This document shows, one piece after another, positions 51,895 to 59,831 of a DNA stretch of 64,000 nt. The first letter of the stretch is position 1, and each line of letters begins with the position of its first letter. The position numbers were made by a program, and so were the translations under genes. Where the stretch lies: the NCBI GenBank assembly GCA_020849275.1, contig JADLGO010000009.1:1-64000 (forward strand), read 5' to 3'. The notes beneath the pieces were generated by a model. That model saw nothing but the letters and a program-made list of their open reading frames with translations. It was not told where the DNA came from and did not search any database. Source of the stretch: Chthonomonadales bacterium. Lineage in GTDB: Bacteria; Armatimonadota; Chthonomonadetes; Chthonomonadales; CAJBBX01.

Positions 51895-52547
51895 GCGAGA
51901 CGGTCGACGTGGTGGTGTGGGGCGCGGGCGGCCATGCGGCCGTGGTCGCCGATGTGCTTGCCGCCGCCGGAGGGTTTCGCGTGGTCGGCTTCCTGTGCGA
52001 TGCGCCGCACGCGGCGAGCGTCCGCGGGGAGTTGCGTAGCTCGCTGCTTGGAGGCGAGGAGGCCCTCCACGGGCTGATCGCCCGGGGCGTGCGGCACGGC
52101 ATCGCGGCGATCGGTGACGCTGGCGCGCGGCGGAGCGCGGCCGACCGAATGCGCGCCATGGGCATGGGGCTGGCGACGCCCGTGCATCCCTCGGCGGTGG
52201 TGGCGCCCGGCGCGCTGATCGGCGCCGGCACCGTGGTCTGTGCGCGCGCCGTGCTGAATCCCGGCGTGCGCGTGGGCGCGGACGTGATCGTGAACACCGG
52301 CGCCATCGTCGACCACGATTGCGTCGTGGGTGACGCGGCGCACCTGGCGCCCGGTGTGACCCTGGCCGGCCGGGTCACGGTCGGCGCGCGGGCCTGGGTC
52401 GGCGTGGGCGCCACCGTCATCGACGGAGCCAGCATCGGCGAGGGCAGCCTGGTCGGCGCGGGCGCCGTCGTTGTTTGCGACATCCCGCCGGGAGTTGTCG
52501 CCTACGGCGTTCCCGCGCGGGTGATCCGGGAGCGCTCAGCAGGGTAG
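51891..52547 (+). CDS. NeuD/PglD-type sugar O/N-acyltransferase (left-handed beta-helix)
   Basis: 218 aa. N-terminal Rossmann-like sugar-binding part VDVVVWGAGGHAAVVADVLAA (GAGGHAxVV, the NeuD/PglD signature), then hexapeptide repeats from about residue 100 (AVVAPGALIGAGTVVCARAVLNPGVRVGADVIVNTGAIVDHDCVVG) with the active-site His in NTGAIVDHDC. Such enzymes N-acetylate 4-amino-sugars (PglD, PerB) or O-acetylate sialic acid. GTGA overlap with the GT2 gene. Together with gmd and the DegT enzyme, N-acetylation of an amino-dideoxy sugar is the likeliest role. Confidence 0.9.
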   Translation: MSETVDVVVWGAGGHAAVVADVLAAAGGFRVVGFLCDAPHAASVRGELRSSLLGGEEALHGLIARGVRHGIAAIGDAGARRSAADRMRAMGMGLATPVHPSAVVAPGALIGAGTVVCARAVLNPGVRVGADVIVNTGAIVDHDCVVGDAAHLAPGVTLAGRVTVGARAWVGVGATVIDGASIGEGSLVGAGAVVVCDIPPGVVAYGVPARVIRERSAG

Positions 52548-52641
52548 CCAGGCGTCGGCGCCATCGAGGCTCCCGAGAGGGCGCGGCCTCGGCGTTCGGC
52601 GCGCCGCGTACCGGCGCCGGCCAGGACGGGAGACGCCCCGC

Positions 52642-53607
52642 ATGGGTACCCGAATCGGCGTGATCATAGCGGCCTACAACGGCGCGGCGTTCCTGCCCGC
52701 GACGCTCGAGGGCGTGCTCGCCCAGGTCCATGTCGATCTGGAGTGCGTCGTCGTCGACGACGGATCGAGGGACGAAACGGCGCGCGTCGCCGCCGCCTTC
52801 GCCGCGCGCGACCGGCGCGTGCGCGTGCTGACGCAGGCCAATGCCGGGGCCCCGGCGGCCTACAACCGCGGCCTGCGCGAGACCAACGGCGCCGAGCTCG
52901 TCGCGCTGCTCGACCAGGATGACGTGTGGGAGCCCGGCGCGCTTGCCGCGCTCGCGTCACGCCTGTCCGCCGAGCCGGCCGCCGTCGCCGCGCACGGGCT
53001 CGCGCGCTTCATCGACGCCGGGGGCCGCCCGACGGCGCCGCCGCCGTTCGCGGCCGACATGCTCGAGCGGTGGACCGTGGTCGCCGGGCGCGCGCGCCGT
53101 GTGCCGGACGCTCCGCTCACCACGCTCTCCACGCTGCTCATCGCCAACTGCATCGCGACGCCAGGCGCCGCGCTCCTGCGGCGCGACGCCCTCACCCGGG
53201 CGGGGGGGCTCGATCCCGAGCGGTACATCGCCGACTGGGACCTCTGGCTGCGCCTCGCCGCCATCGGTCCGTTCGCGTTCGTCGGCGAGCCGGTAATCGC
53301 CTATCGCGTTCACGACTCCGGCATGTCGGCGCGGGAAGGGCCGATGCGCCGGGAGGCCGACCTGGTATGGCGGAGAGCGATGGCGCGCGCCGCCGCCGAA
53401 CCGGCCCACGCGGCGACGGTGCGGGCGGTCTGGAGGTTCACCGAGGCTCGCCTGGCGCGCAGACGGCTCGCGTGGGCCAGGGAGGCGCTGGCCCACGGCA
53501 GGGTGCTCGATGCGGCGCGGCAACTCCGGCACGCGGCAGTTTCGGCCGTTGCCAAGCTTGCGCCGGCCCGCGGGCTGCGTGGGCTAACAGACGGTCCCGT
53601 TGCGTGA
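52642..53607 (+). CDS. Glycosyltransferase family 2 (GT-A)
   Basis: 321 aa. RIGVIIAAYNGAAFLPATLEGVLAQ opening, VVVDDGSRDETARV, LLDQDDVWEPGAL (DxD-like), IADWDLWLRLAAIGPFAFVGEPVIAYRVH. Similar in length and motif order to the GT2 at 50962, but not close enough to call a recent duplication. GGGAGA lies a few bases before ATG 52642; a 94-bp gap separates it from the acyltransferase. The tail about 255-321 is Ala/Arg-rich helices. Confidence 0.9.
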   Translation: MGTRIGVIIAAYNGAAFLPATLEGVLAQVHVDLECVVVDDGSRDETARVAAAFAARDRRVRVLTQANAGAPAAYNRGLRETNGAELVALLDQDDVWEPGALAALASRLSAEPAAVAAHGLARFIDAGGRPTAPPPFAADMLERWTVVAGRARRVPDAPLTTLSTLLIANCIATPGAALLRRDALTRAGGLDPERYIADWDLWLRLAAIGPFAFVGEPVIAYRVHDSGMSAREGPMRREADLVWRRAMARAAAEPAHAATVRAVWRFTEARLARRRLAWAREALAHGRVLDAARQLRHAAVSAVAKLAPARGLRGLTDGPVA

Positions 53608-53648
53608 GGCGCGAGGCGCCGCCCGGCGGTCAGAGAGGAGCATGGACG

Positions 53649-54851
53649 ATGCCTTTGGACCTGGATGATCTGGCCGTCTTCGGCGGAACGCCCGCGTTCG
53701 CGGAGCCGCTGCACGTGGGCCGGCCCAACATCGGCGACCGTGAGCGGCTGCACGCGCGGATCGACGAGATGCTCGATCGGCGGTGGCTGAGCAACAACGG
53801 CCCGTTCGTGCGCGAGCTCGAGCAGCGCATCGCCGATATGGTGGGCGTCCGACACTGTATCGCCATGTGCAACGCCACGATCGCGCTGGAGATCGCCATT
53901 CGGGCGGCGGGGCTGACGGGCGAGGTGATCGTGCCCTCGTTCACCTTCGTCGCCACGGCGCACGCGCTCCAATGGCAGGAGGTGACGCCGGTCTTCTGCG
54001 ATGTGGACCCCGAGACACACAACCTGGATCCGGCCCGCGTGGAGGCGCTGATCACGCCCCGCACGGCCGGGATCATCGGCGTGCACGTGTGGGGGCGCCC
54101 GTGCGCCGTCGACCGCCTCGCCGAGATCGCCGATCGGCGCGGGCTGAGCTTGCTCTTCGACGCGGCGCATGCGTTCGGCTGCTCGCATGGCGGCCGCATG
54201 ATCGGCGGCTTCGGGCTGGCCGAGGTGTTCAGCTTCCACGCCACGAAGTTCCTGAACACGTTCGAGGGCGGCGCGGTGGTGACCAACGACGACGACCTGG
54301 CCCGGCGTATTCGGCTGATGAAGAACTTCGGTTTTGCCGGGTACGACAGCGTGATCTACATCGGCACGAACGGCAAGATGACCGAGGCGACGGCGGCGAT
54401 GGGCCTCACCAGCCTGGAGTCGATGGAGAGCTTCGTCGACGTCAACCGGCGCAACTACCGGGCGTACCAGGCCGAGCTTGCCGGCGCGCGGGGCCTGAGG
54501 ATGGTGACTTACGACGAGGCGGAGCGCTGCAACTACCAGTACATCGTCGTCGAGGTGGACGGGGGCACGCTCGGCCTCTCGCGCGACGCGCTGGTTCAGG
54601 TGCTGCACGCGGAGAACGTGCTGGCCCGGCGCTACTTCTTTCCGGGTTGCCACCAGATGGAGCCGTACCGCTCCTACTTCCCCCATGCCGGGCTGCTGCT
54701 GCCCGAGACGGCGCGCATCGCCGAACGCGTGCTGATCCTGCCCACGGGCACGGCCGTGGGCTGCCCTGAGATCGAGCGCATCGCGGCGATCGTCCGCCTC
54801 TGCGCGGCGCGCGGCGGCGAGGTGACCCGCCGGCTCGCCGAGAGCGCGTGA
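53649..54851 (+). CDS. DegT/DnrJ/EryC1/StrS family sugar aminotransferase
   Basis: 400 aa PLP enzyme. Internal aldimine Lys200 in VFSFHATKFLNTFEGGAVVTND, Asp171 in LLFDAAHAFGC, and NATIALEIAIRAAGLTGEVIVPSFTFVATAHALQW. It opens with VFGGTPAFAEPLHVGRPNIGDRERL like nucleotide-sugar transaminases. In this cluster, with Gmd and a NeuD/PglD-type acyltransferase, the best candidate substrate is GDP-4-keto-6-deoxymannose (perosamine-type synthesis); dTDP-sugars are the alternative, but no dTDP-sugar genes are nearby. GAGAGGAG 8 nt before ATG 53649; a frame-shifted ATG at 53642 is not the start. Confidence 0.9.
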   Translation: MPLDLDDLAVFGGTPAFAEPLHVGRPNIGDRERLHARIDEMLDRRWLSNNGPFVRELEQRIADMVGVRHCIAMCNATIALEIAIRAAGLTGEVIVPSFTFVATAHALQWQEVTPVFCDVDPETHNLDPARVEALITPRTAGIIGVHVWGRPCAVDRLAEIADRRGLSLLFDAAHAFGCSHGGRMIGGFGLAEVFSFHATKFLNTFEGGAVVTNDDDLARRIRLMKNFGFAGYDSVIYIGTNGKMTEATAAMGLTSLESMESFVDVNRRNYRAYQAELAGARGLRMVTYDEAERCNYQYIVVEVDGGTLGLSRDALVQVLHAENVLARRYFFPGCHQMEPYRSYFPHAGLLLPETARIAERVLILPTGTAVGCPEIERIAAIVRLCAARGGEVTRRLAESA

Positions 54852-54873
54852 TGGGCGCCGGAGGCGATCGCGC

Positions 54874-56103
54874 GTGAGCGGGCGGCTGGGAGAGATGGCG
54901 CGCAAGGTGCCGCGCGGCCTGCGCAAGCTCTGGTGGACGGCGGGCGTGCTCGCGGAGAACGCCCGCGGCGCTCGATCGCCCACGCACAGCGTCGCGGTGC
55001 TGGACGATCTGTTCCCGAGCCCGCTCTCCGGATTTCGGATGGCGGAGTACGGCACGTATCTGCAGGCGTTTCGCGATGCCGTGGTGTACACGAGCGCGGC
55101 CACGCAGATCGGTGAGTACCGCTCCTACGCCGAGCTCGTCGCCGACTACGCGCGTGAGTGGCCCGAGCTCGCCCCGCGCGTGCTTCGCCACCACTCGCTG
55201 CGTCGCCTGCGCGCCCGCCTCGGCTACACCATGTTCCTGAACAACGCCGTCGGGTTCGTCGACGCGTTCGATCGCTCGCGCGTGCCGTTCGTCTTCACGC
55301 TCTACCCGGGCGGCGGCTTCCGCCTGGACGACCCGGCGTCCGACCGAAAGCTGGAGCGGGTCCTCGGCTCTCCGTGGTGTCGCCGCGTGATCGCCACGCA
55401 GACGATCACGCGCGACTACCTCGAGCGCCGCGGGCTGTGCCGCGCCGAGCATGTGGCGTTCATCTACGGGTGTCCGCTTCCACCTGGCGGTTGCGGCGAC
55501 GTACCCGCGGAGCGGCCCCGGTTCGGGATGGGCAAGCCCACGCTCGACATCTGTTTCGTGGCGCACCGCTACATGCCGGGCGGCGCCGACAAGGGCTACG
55601 ACGTGTTCTGCGCCGCCGCGCGCGCGATCGGCGGGGCGGTGCCCGAGGCGCGCTTCCACGTCGTCGGCGGCTTCGACTCGAGCGACGGAGACCTGGCCGC
55701 GCTCGGGGAGCGGGTGCGGTTTCAGGGGCCGCGCGAGTCGGCGTTCCTGGCGCCGTTCTACGCGGGGATGGACCTGATCCTGTCGCCGAACGCTCCGTCC
55801 CTTCTTGGGCCCGGCGCGTTCGATGGCTTTCCGACGGCGAGTTGCATGGAGGCCGGCCGGGCCGGCGTCGCCGTGTTCTGCACCGACCCGCTCGGCCTCA
55901 ACGTGGCATTCGAGGACGGGCGCGAGATCGTGCTGATCGGCCGCGATGCCGACGCGATCGCGGAGCAGGTGCTCGCCTATCGCGGCTGCCCCGAGCGCCT
56001 CGCCGCCATCGGCGCGGCCGGCATGGCCGCCTTTCGGCGGGCCTTCGGCGCCGACGCCCAGATCGCGCCGAGAATCCGGCTGCTGACGGAGGAGCTGAAC
56101 TGA
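54874..56103 (+). CDS. Glycosyltransferase family 4-like (GT-B)
   Basis: 409 aa. The N-terminal half lacks the usual Gly-rich loop (SVAVLDDLFPSPLSGFRMAEYGTYLQAF instead). The C-terminal half has DICFVAHRYMPGGADKGYDVFCAAARAI, FHVVGGFDSSDGDL, and MDLILSPNAPSLLGPGAFDGFPTASCMEAGRAGVAVFCTDPLGLNVAFEDGREIVLI. The E-x7-E motif is replaced by DGFPTASCMEAG. The ending fits the GT4 donor domain. GTG 54874 with GGAGG upstream. Its acceptor is unknown, and the divergent N-terminus suggests a specialised role. Confidence 0.75.
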   Translation: MSGRLGEMARKVPRGLRKLWWTAGVLAENARGARSPTHSVAVLDDLFPSPLSGFRMAEYGTYLQAFRDAVVYTSAATQIGEYRSYAELVADYAREWPELAPRVLRHHSLRRLRARLGYTMFLNNAVGFVDAFDRSRVPFVFTLYPGGGFRLDDPASDRKLERVLGSPWCRRVIATQTITRDYLERRGLCRAEHVAFIYGCPLPPGGCGDVPAERPRFGMGKPTLDICFVAHRYMPGGADKGYDVFCAAARAIGGAVPEARFHVVGGFDSSDGDLAALGERVRFQGPRESAFLAPFYAGMDLILSPNAPSLLGPGAFDGFPTASCMEAGRAGVAVFCTDPLGLNVAFEDGREIVLIGRDADAIAEQVLAYRGCPERLAAIGAAGMAAFRRAFGADAQIAPRIRLLTEELN

Positions 56104-56138
56104 CCGGCGGGCCGCCTGCCCGCGAAAGGACCGCGCAA

Positions 56139-56843
56139 ATGCCCGACACGCTGCTGGAGGACGTCCGCTCGCTGCTCGGGGAGATCCCGCTCGACTTCGG
56201 GGGCGGCTGCAGTGTGTTCAAGGCTTACCTGATGGCCTGGCTGATCCGCAAGCACGGCGTGACGGAGAGCGTTGACATCGGGGTCTACCGTGGCCGCTCG
56301 CTCTTCCCACAGGCGCTGGCGCACAGGGCGACGGGTGGGCGAGTGTACGGCGTCGATCCGTGGGAGGCCGGCGAGGTGATGGAGCACGACAACGCCGAAC
56401 TCCGCGAGCAGATCCGCCGCTTCGTGGAGACGACCGACTTCGGGGCCATCTATCGGTCGGTCGACGACTTCCGAGTGTCGCATGGTCTTGCCGACCACTG
56501 CGTGTTGGTCCGGAAGACCTCGCAGGAGGCCGCCGAGGAGTTTCGCGGCCGTGGCGCGTCGTTCGGCCTCATTCACGTTGACGGCAACCACGACACCCGC
56601 CTGGTGGTTCAGGATGTGCAGCTCTACCTTCCGCTGCTGCGCGAAGGCGGCTTCATGGTGCTCGACGACGCCTCGTGGGGATCGGTGCAACCCGCGCTGC
56701 GCCTGCTGGAGCAGTCGGCGCAGCCCCTGTTCGCCTTGACGGACCGCGAGAAGGCCAACGACTTCGCCGTCTTCTGGAAGGGCGGCTCGCGGATGGACGC
56801 GCTCGGGCTGCGCCTGGCTCTCCGCCGGCTTCCGAGGGCGTAG
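56139..56843 (+). CDS. Class I SAM-dependent methyltransferase (Methyltransf_24-like)
   Basis: 234 aa. ESVDIGVYRGRSLFPQALAHRATGGRVYGVDPWEAGE is the SAM-binding loop with acidic residue after beta-2, and SFGLIHVDGNHDTRLVVQDVQLYLPLLREGGFMVLDDASWGSV is the motif of the CmcI/Methyltransf_24 group, where the DG-H pair can bind metal. It probably O-methylates a sugar hydroxyl or caps the glycan. Last gene of the polysaccharide cluster, 35 nt after the GT4 gene; SD GAAAGGA precedes ATG 56139. Confidence 0.85.
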   Translation: MPDTLLEDVRSLLGEIPLDFGGGCSVFKAYLMAWLIRKHGVTESVDIGVYRGRSLFPQALAHRATGGRVYGVDPWEAGEVMEHDNAELREQIRRFVETTDFGAIYRSVDDFRVSHGLADHCVLVRKTSQEAAEEFRGRGASFGLIHVDGNHDTRLVVQDVQLYLPLLREGGFMVLDDASWGSVQPALRLLEQSAQPLFALTDREKANDFAVFWKGGSRMDALGLRLALRRLPRA

Positions 56844-56989
56844 GCCAGGAGCGCGACCCACGCAGGCAGCCGCCCGGGCGTCGGCACGAGCCCGGTCGCG
56901 GCCACCATCGCGCTGCACGGTACGGCCCCGGATTCGGAGTGAGAGGCCGCTCTGATGGGCCTGTACCGGAGCGGGGTCAGGTGAGCCGG

Positions 56990-58543
56990 TTACCAGCGCT
57001 CCGCGACCGACTTGGCCTGCGTGAAGAGGGAAAGGTAGTCACGGCCGCCAGCCTTGCTGTCGGTGCCGCTCATGTTGAACCCGCCAAACGGCTGAACGTC
57101 GACGAGCGCCCCGGTGCACTTGCGGTTCAGATAGAGGTTGCCCACGTGGAACTCGTGCCGCGCGCGCTCCAGGTGCTCGCGGCTTCGGGAGTAGACGGCG
57201 CCTGTCAGCCCGAACTCGGTGCCGTTGGCGATCTTGAGCGCGTGCTCAAAGCTCTCGGCGCGGAGAACGGCGAGAACGGGGCCAAAGATCTCCTCCTGCG
57301 CGATGCGTGACTCGGGCGAGAGATCGGCGACGATCGTCGGGGAGACGAAATGGCCGGGGCCCGGCGCGGTCGGAGTCCCGCCGCCATAGACCACCCGTCC
57401 CTCGGTGGCGGCGAGCGCGATGTACCCCTCGATCTTGCGCCTGGCGCCGGCGTCGATGACCGCGCCCATCTGGGTTCGCGCGTCGGTCGGGTCGCCCAAA
57501 ACCAGGCCGCGCGTGCGCTCGACCACGCGGGCGAGCAGGTCATCGTGGATGGCGGTGTGGGCGATCAGGCGGGAGCAGGCCGAGCACTTCTGCCCCTGGT
57601 AGCCGAAGGCGGAGGCCACGACGCCGTCCGCGGCGTCATCCAGGTCGGCGTCCTCGTCAACGATGACCGCGTCTTTGCCGCCCATCTCGAGGATGGTTCG
57701 CTTCAGCCAGACCTGGCCCGGATGCACGGCGGCGGCGCGCTGGAAGATGCGCAGGCCGACCTCCTTGGAGCCAGTGAACGCCACGAAGCGTGTACGCGGG
57801 TGGTCGACCAGGGCATCGCCGATCTCGGCGCCCGAGCCGGGTACGAAGTTGACCACGCCGGCGGGGAGCGACGCCTCGCGGAGCACGTCCACAAAGCGCG
57901 CCGCCACGACGGGCGACTGCGACGCCGGCTTGAGCAGCACCGTGTTGCCCGTGACGATCGCGGCCGTCGTCATTCCCGCCATGATGGCCAGCGGGAAGTT
58001 CCAGGGAGAGATGACGGCGCCGACGCCGAGCGGCACGTAGCGCACCTCGTTCTCCTCGCCGGCGAACGGGGTGGTTGGATGGGCGCCCTTGAGCCGCATC
58101 ATCTCGCGGGCGTAGAACTCCATGAAGTCGATGGCCTCCGCCGTGTCGGCGTAGGCCTCCGCCCACGACTTACTCACCTCGTAGACGAGCACCGCGGAGA
58201 ACTCATAGATTCGGCGGCGCACGATGGCCGCCGCCTTCAGCAGGTAGCGAGCCCGCACGTCGGGATCCGTCGCGCTCCAGGCCGGGAACGCGCCCCACGC
58301 GGCCGCCATGGCACGCTCAACATGCTGCGAGCGCGCCCGGCTCACCACGCCGACCACCTGGGCGGGGTTCGCCGGGTTGGTCGACTCGACGGGGTCCTCC
58401 GCGCACACGTACTCCCCGCCGATCAGCAGCGGGTAGTGCCGGCCGAACTCGGCCTCGACGGCGCGCAGGGCCGCCTGCATACGCTCGCGCGGGCCGTCCT
58501 CGCGGAAATCGACGTAGGGCTCGTTGGCATACGCAGAGAGCAC
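56990..58543 (-). CDS. 1-pyrroline-5-carboxylate dehydrogenase (L-glutamate gamma-semialdehyde dehydrogenase)
   Basis: Oxidises glutamate semialdehyde to glutamate, the second step of proline degradation (also arginine/ornithine routes). 517 aa ALDH. SPWNFPLAIMAG with Asn182, TGSKEVGLRIFQRAA (NAD loop), Glu286 in ILEMGGKDAVIV, Cys320 in YQGQKCSACSR, KCTGALVDVQPFGGFNMSGTDSKAGGRDYL at the end. The N-terminal arm (YANEPYVDF) and C-terminus are those of RocA-type enzymes. Start GTG 58543, about 33 nt after the predicted transcription start. No proline dehydrogenase (putA/fadM) is visible here. It is divergent from the methyltransferase. Confidence 0.93.
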   Translation of the reverse strand: MLSAYANEPYVDFREDGPRERMQAALRAVEAEFGRHYPLLIGGEYVCAEDPVESTNPANPAQVVGVVSRARSQHVERAMAAAWGAFPAWSATDPDVRARYLLKAAAIVRRRIYEFSAVLVYEVSKSWAEAYADTAEAIDFMEFYAREMMRLKGAHPTTPFAGEENEVRYVPLGVGAVISPWNFPLAIMAGMTTAAIVTGNTVLLKPASQSPVVAARFVDVLREASLPAGVVNFVPGSGAEIGDALVDHPRTRFVAFTGSKEVGLRIFQRAAAVHPGQVWLKRTILEMGGKDAVIVDEDADLDDAADGVVASAFGYQGQKCSACSRLIAHTAIHDDLLARVVERTRGLVLGDPTDARTQMGAVIDAGARRKIEGYIALAATEGRVVYGGGTPTAPGPGHFVSPTIVADLSPESRIAQEEIFGPVLAVLRAESFEHALKIANGTEFGLTGAVYSRSREHLERARHEFHVGNLYLNRKCTGALVDVQPFGGFNMSGTDSKAGGRDYLSLFTQAKSVAERW

Positions 58544-58578
58544 GGGTGCCTCGCTTTCCGCCTCGGCTCGGAGGTCGC

Positions 58579-58591
58579 TGGTATTATATCA
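58579..58591. promoter_or_regulatory. Overlapping divergent extended -10 boxes
   Basis: One 13-bp stretch gives TGG-TATTAT on the + strand (58579-58587) and TGA-TATAAT on the minus strand (58591-58583). Starts would be near 58594 (+) and 58576 (-), serving the methyltransferase (58632) and the dehydrogenase (58543). RNA polymerase could bind only one orientation at a time. Confidence 0.7.
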
Positions 58592-58631
58592 TACGGCGGC
58601 CTCGCCGGGCGGCCGCCGGAAAGGCCTCGAG

Positions 58632-59831
58632 ATGCTCGATGCCGACCACCTTCGCGCGCTCATGTCGCCGGCCGGCGAGGCGCTCGTGGCAGCCGCGTCG
58701 ATGGCCGAGGGCGACGTGGTCCGGCGCCTCTCGGCGCTACGACGCGTCGCGCCGCCTGGCCTGGCGGCGGCCGCGCTTGAGTTGGCGGACCTGCGCCTGC
58801 GCGCCACCCGGCGCTTTCCGGCAGCAGGGCGTATGTACCTCACGCGCGCCGGGCTCGAGCAGGCGAGCAGCGCCGCGGTTGCCGCCTGGCGCGCCGCGCG
58901 TTTCCCGGCGGGCGTCGCCACGCTTGACCTCTGCTGCGGCATCGGGGGCGACACGATGGCGCTGGCAGGCCGGGGCCCGGTCATCGGCTTCGACCTGGAC
59001 ATGGCCCACGTTCTCTGCGCGAAAGCCAATGCCTCGGCCGCTGGCCACTCCAGGGTGGAAGTCGCGCGGGCCGACGTTACTGGCCTGCGCCTGCGCGGCG
59101 AGGCCGCCTTCCTTGACCCATCGCGCCGTCCCGACGGACGGCGCGAGCGCCGCGCCGACCGCTACGCCCCGCCGCTCGAGTGGGTCCGCGATGTCGCGCC
59201 GCGCGTCGGCAGCCTGGCCGTCAAGGTGTCGCCCGCTCTCGACGACGCCGTCCTCGCCGGCTTCGGCGCCCGGTTGGAGTTCGTGTCGGAGGCGGGCGAA
59301 TGCAAGGAGGCCGTGCTCTGGATCGGCGATGCCGGGCCGGCACACGCGCGCTGTGCGAGCGTCCTGCCCGCCGGCGTGACGCTCGCGGCGGACCCTGACG
59401 CGCGCCCGCCGTCCATCGGCGCGCCGAAGGCATGGCTCTACGATCCGGACCCGGCCGTCGTTCGCGCGCACGCGATCGCCGACCTGGCCGCGCGGATCGA
59501 CGCCTCGCTCCTGGATTCGCGCATCGCGTATCTCACGGGCGACAACGAGTGTGGCACCCCGTTCGCGGAGGCGTTTCGTGTTCTGGAGTGGCTGCCGTTC
59601 GGCCTGCGGGCGCTCCGAAGCCGACTTGCCGCGCTCGACCTCCGCGCCGTCTCCGTGAAGCGCCGCGGCGTCCCGATGGAGCCCGCGGACGTGCTGCGGG
59701 CGCTTCCGCGCGAGGGGGATCGGCCCGCCGTGATCGTTCTGACCCGCGTCGCGGGGAGACCCGCCGCGCTCATCTGCGACGGGCCCGTCGCCCTCGCGCC
59801 GGCCGCCGCGGACATGGGGTTCTTGCCATGA
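58632..59831 (+). CDS. SAM-dependent methyltransferase with THUMP-like C-terminal domain
   Basis: 399 aa. Central Rossmann fold: VATLDLCCGIGGDTMALAGRGPVIGFDLDMAHVLCAKANA (SAM motif with acidic residue), DPSRRPDG (catalytic-loop-like, NPPY position), and a C-terminal THUMP-like part ending VEWLPFGLRALRSRLAALDLRAVSVKRRGVPMEPADVLRALPREGDRPAVIVLTRV (written with V for context, begins at FRVLEWLPF). Family members are annotated as THUMP-like class I methyltransferases, thought to act on RNA or an unknown substrate. Start ATG 58632 with GGAAAGG upstream; the frame upstream to 58524 crosses the promoter. Couples to the FGGY kinase by ATGA overlap. Confidence 0.83.
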   Translation: MLDADHLRALMSPAGEALVAAASMAEGDVVRRLSALRRVAPPGLAAAALELADLRLRATRRFPAAGRMYLTRAGLEQASSAAVAAWRAARFPAGVATLDLCCGIGGDTMALAGRGPVIGFDLDMAHVLCAKANASAAGHSRVEVARADVTGLRLRGEAAFLDPSRRPDGRRERRADRYAPPLEWVRDVAPRVGSLAVKVSPALDDAVLAGFGARLEFVSEAGECKEAVLWIGDAGPAHARCASVLPAGVTLAADPDARPPSIGAPKAWLYDPDPAVVRAHAIADLAARIDASLLDSRIAYLTGDNECGTPFAEAFRVLEWLPFGLRALRSRLAALDLRAVSVKRRGVPMEPADVLRALPREGDRPAVIVLTRVAGRPAALICDGPVALAPAAADMGFLP

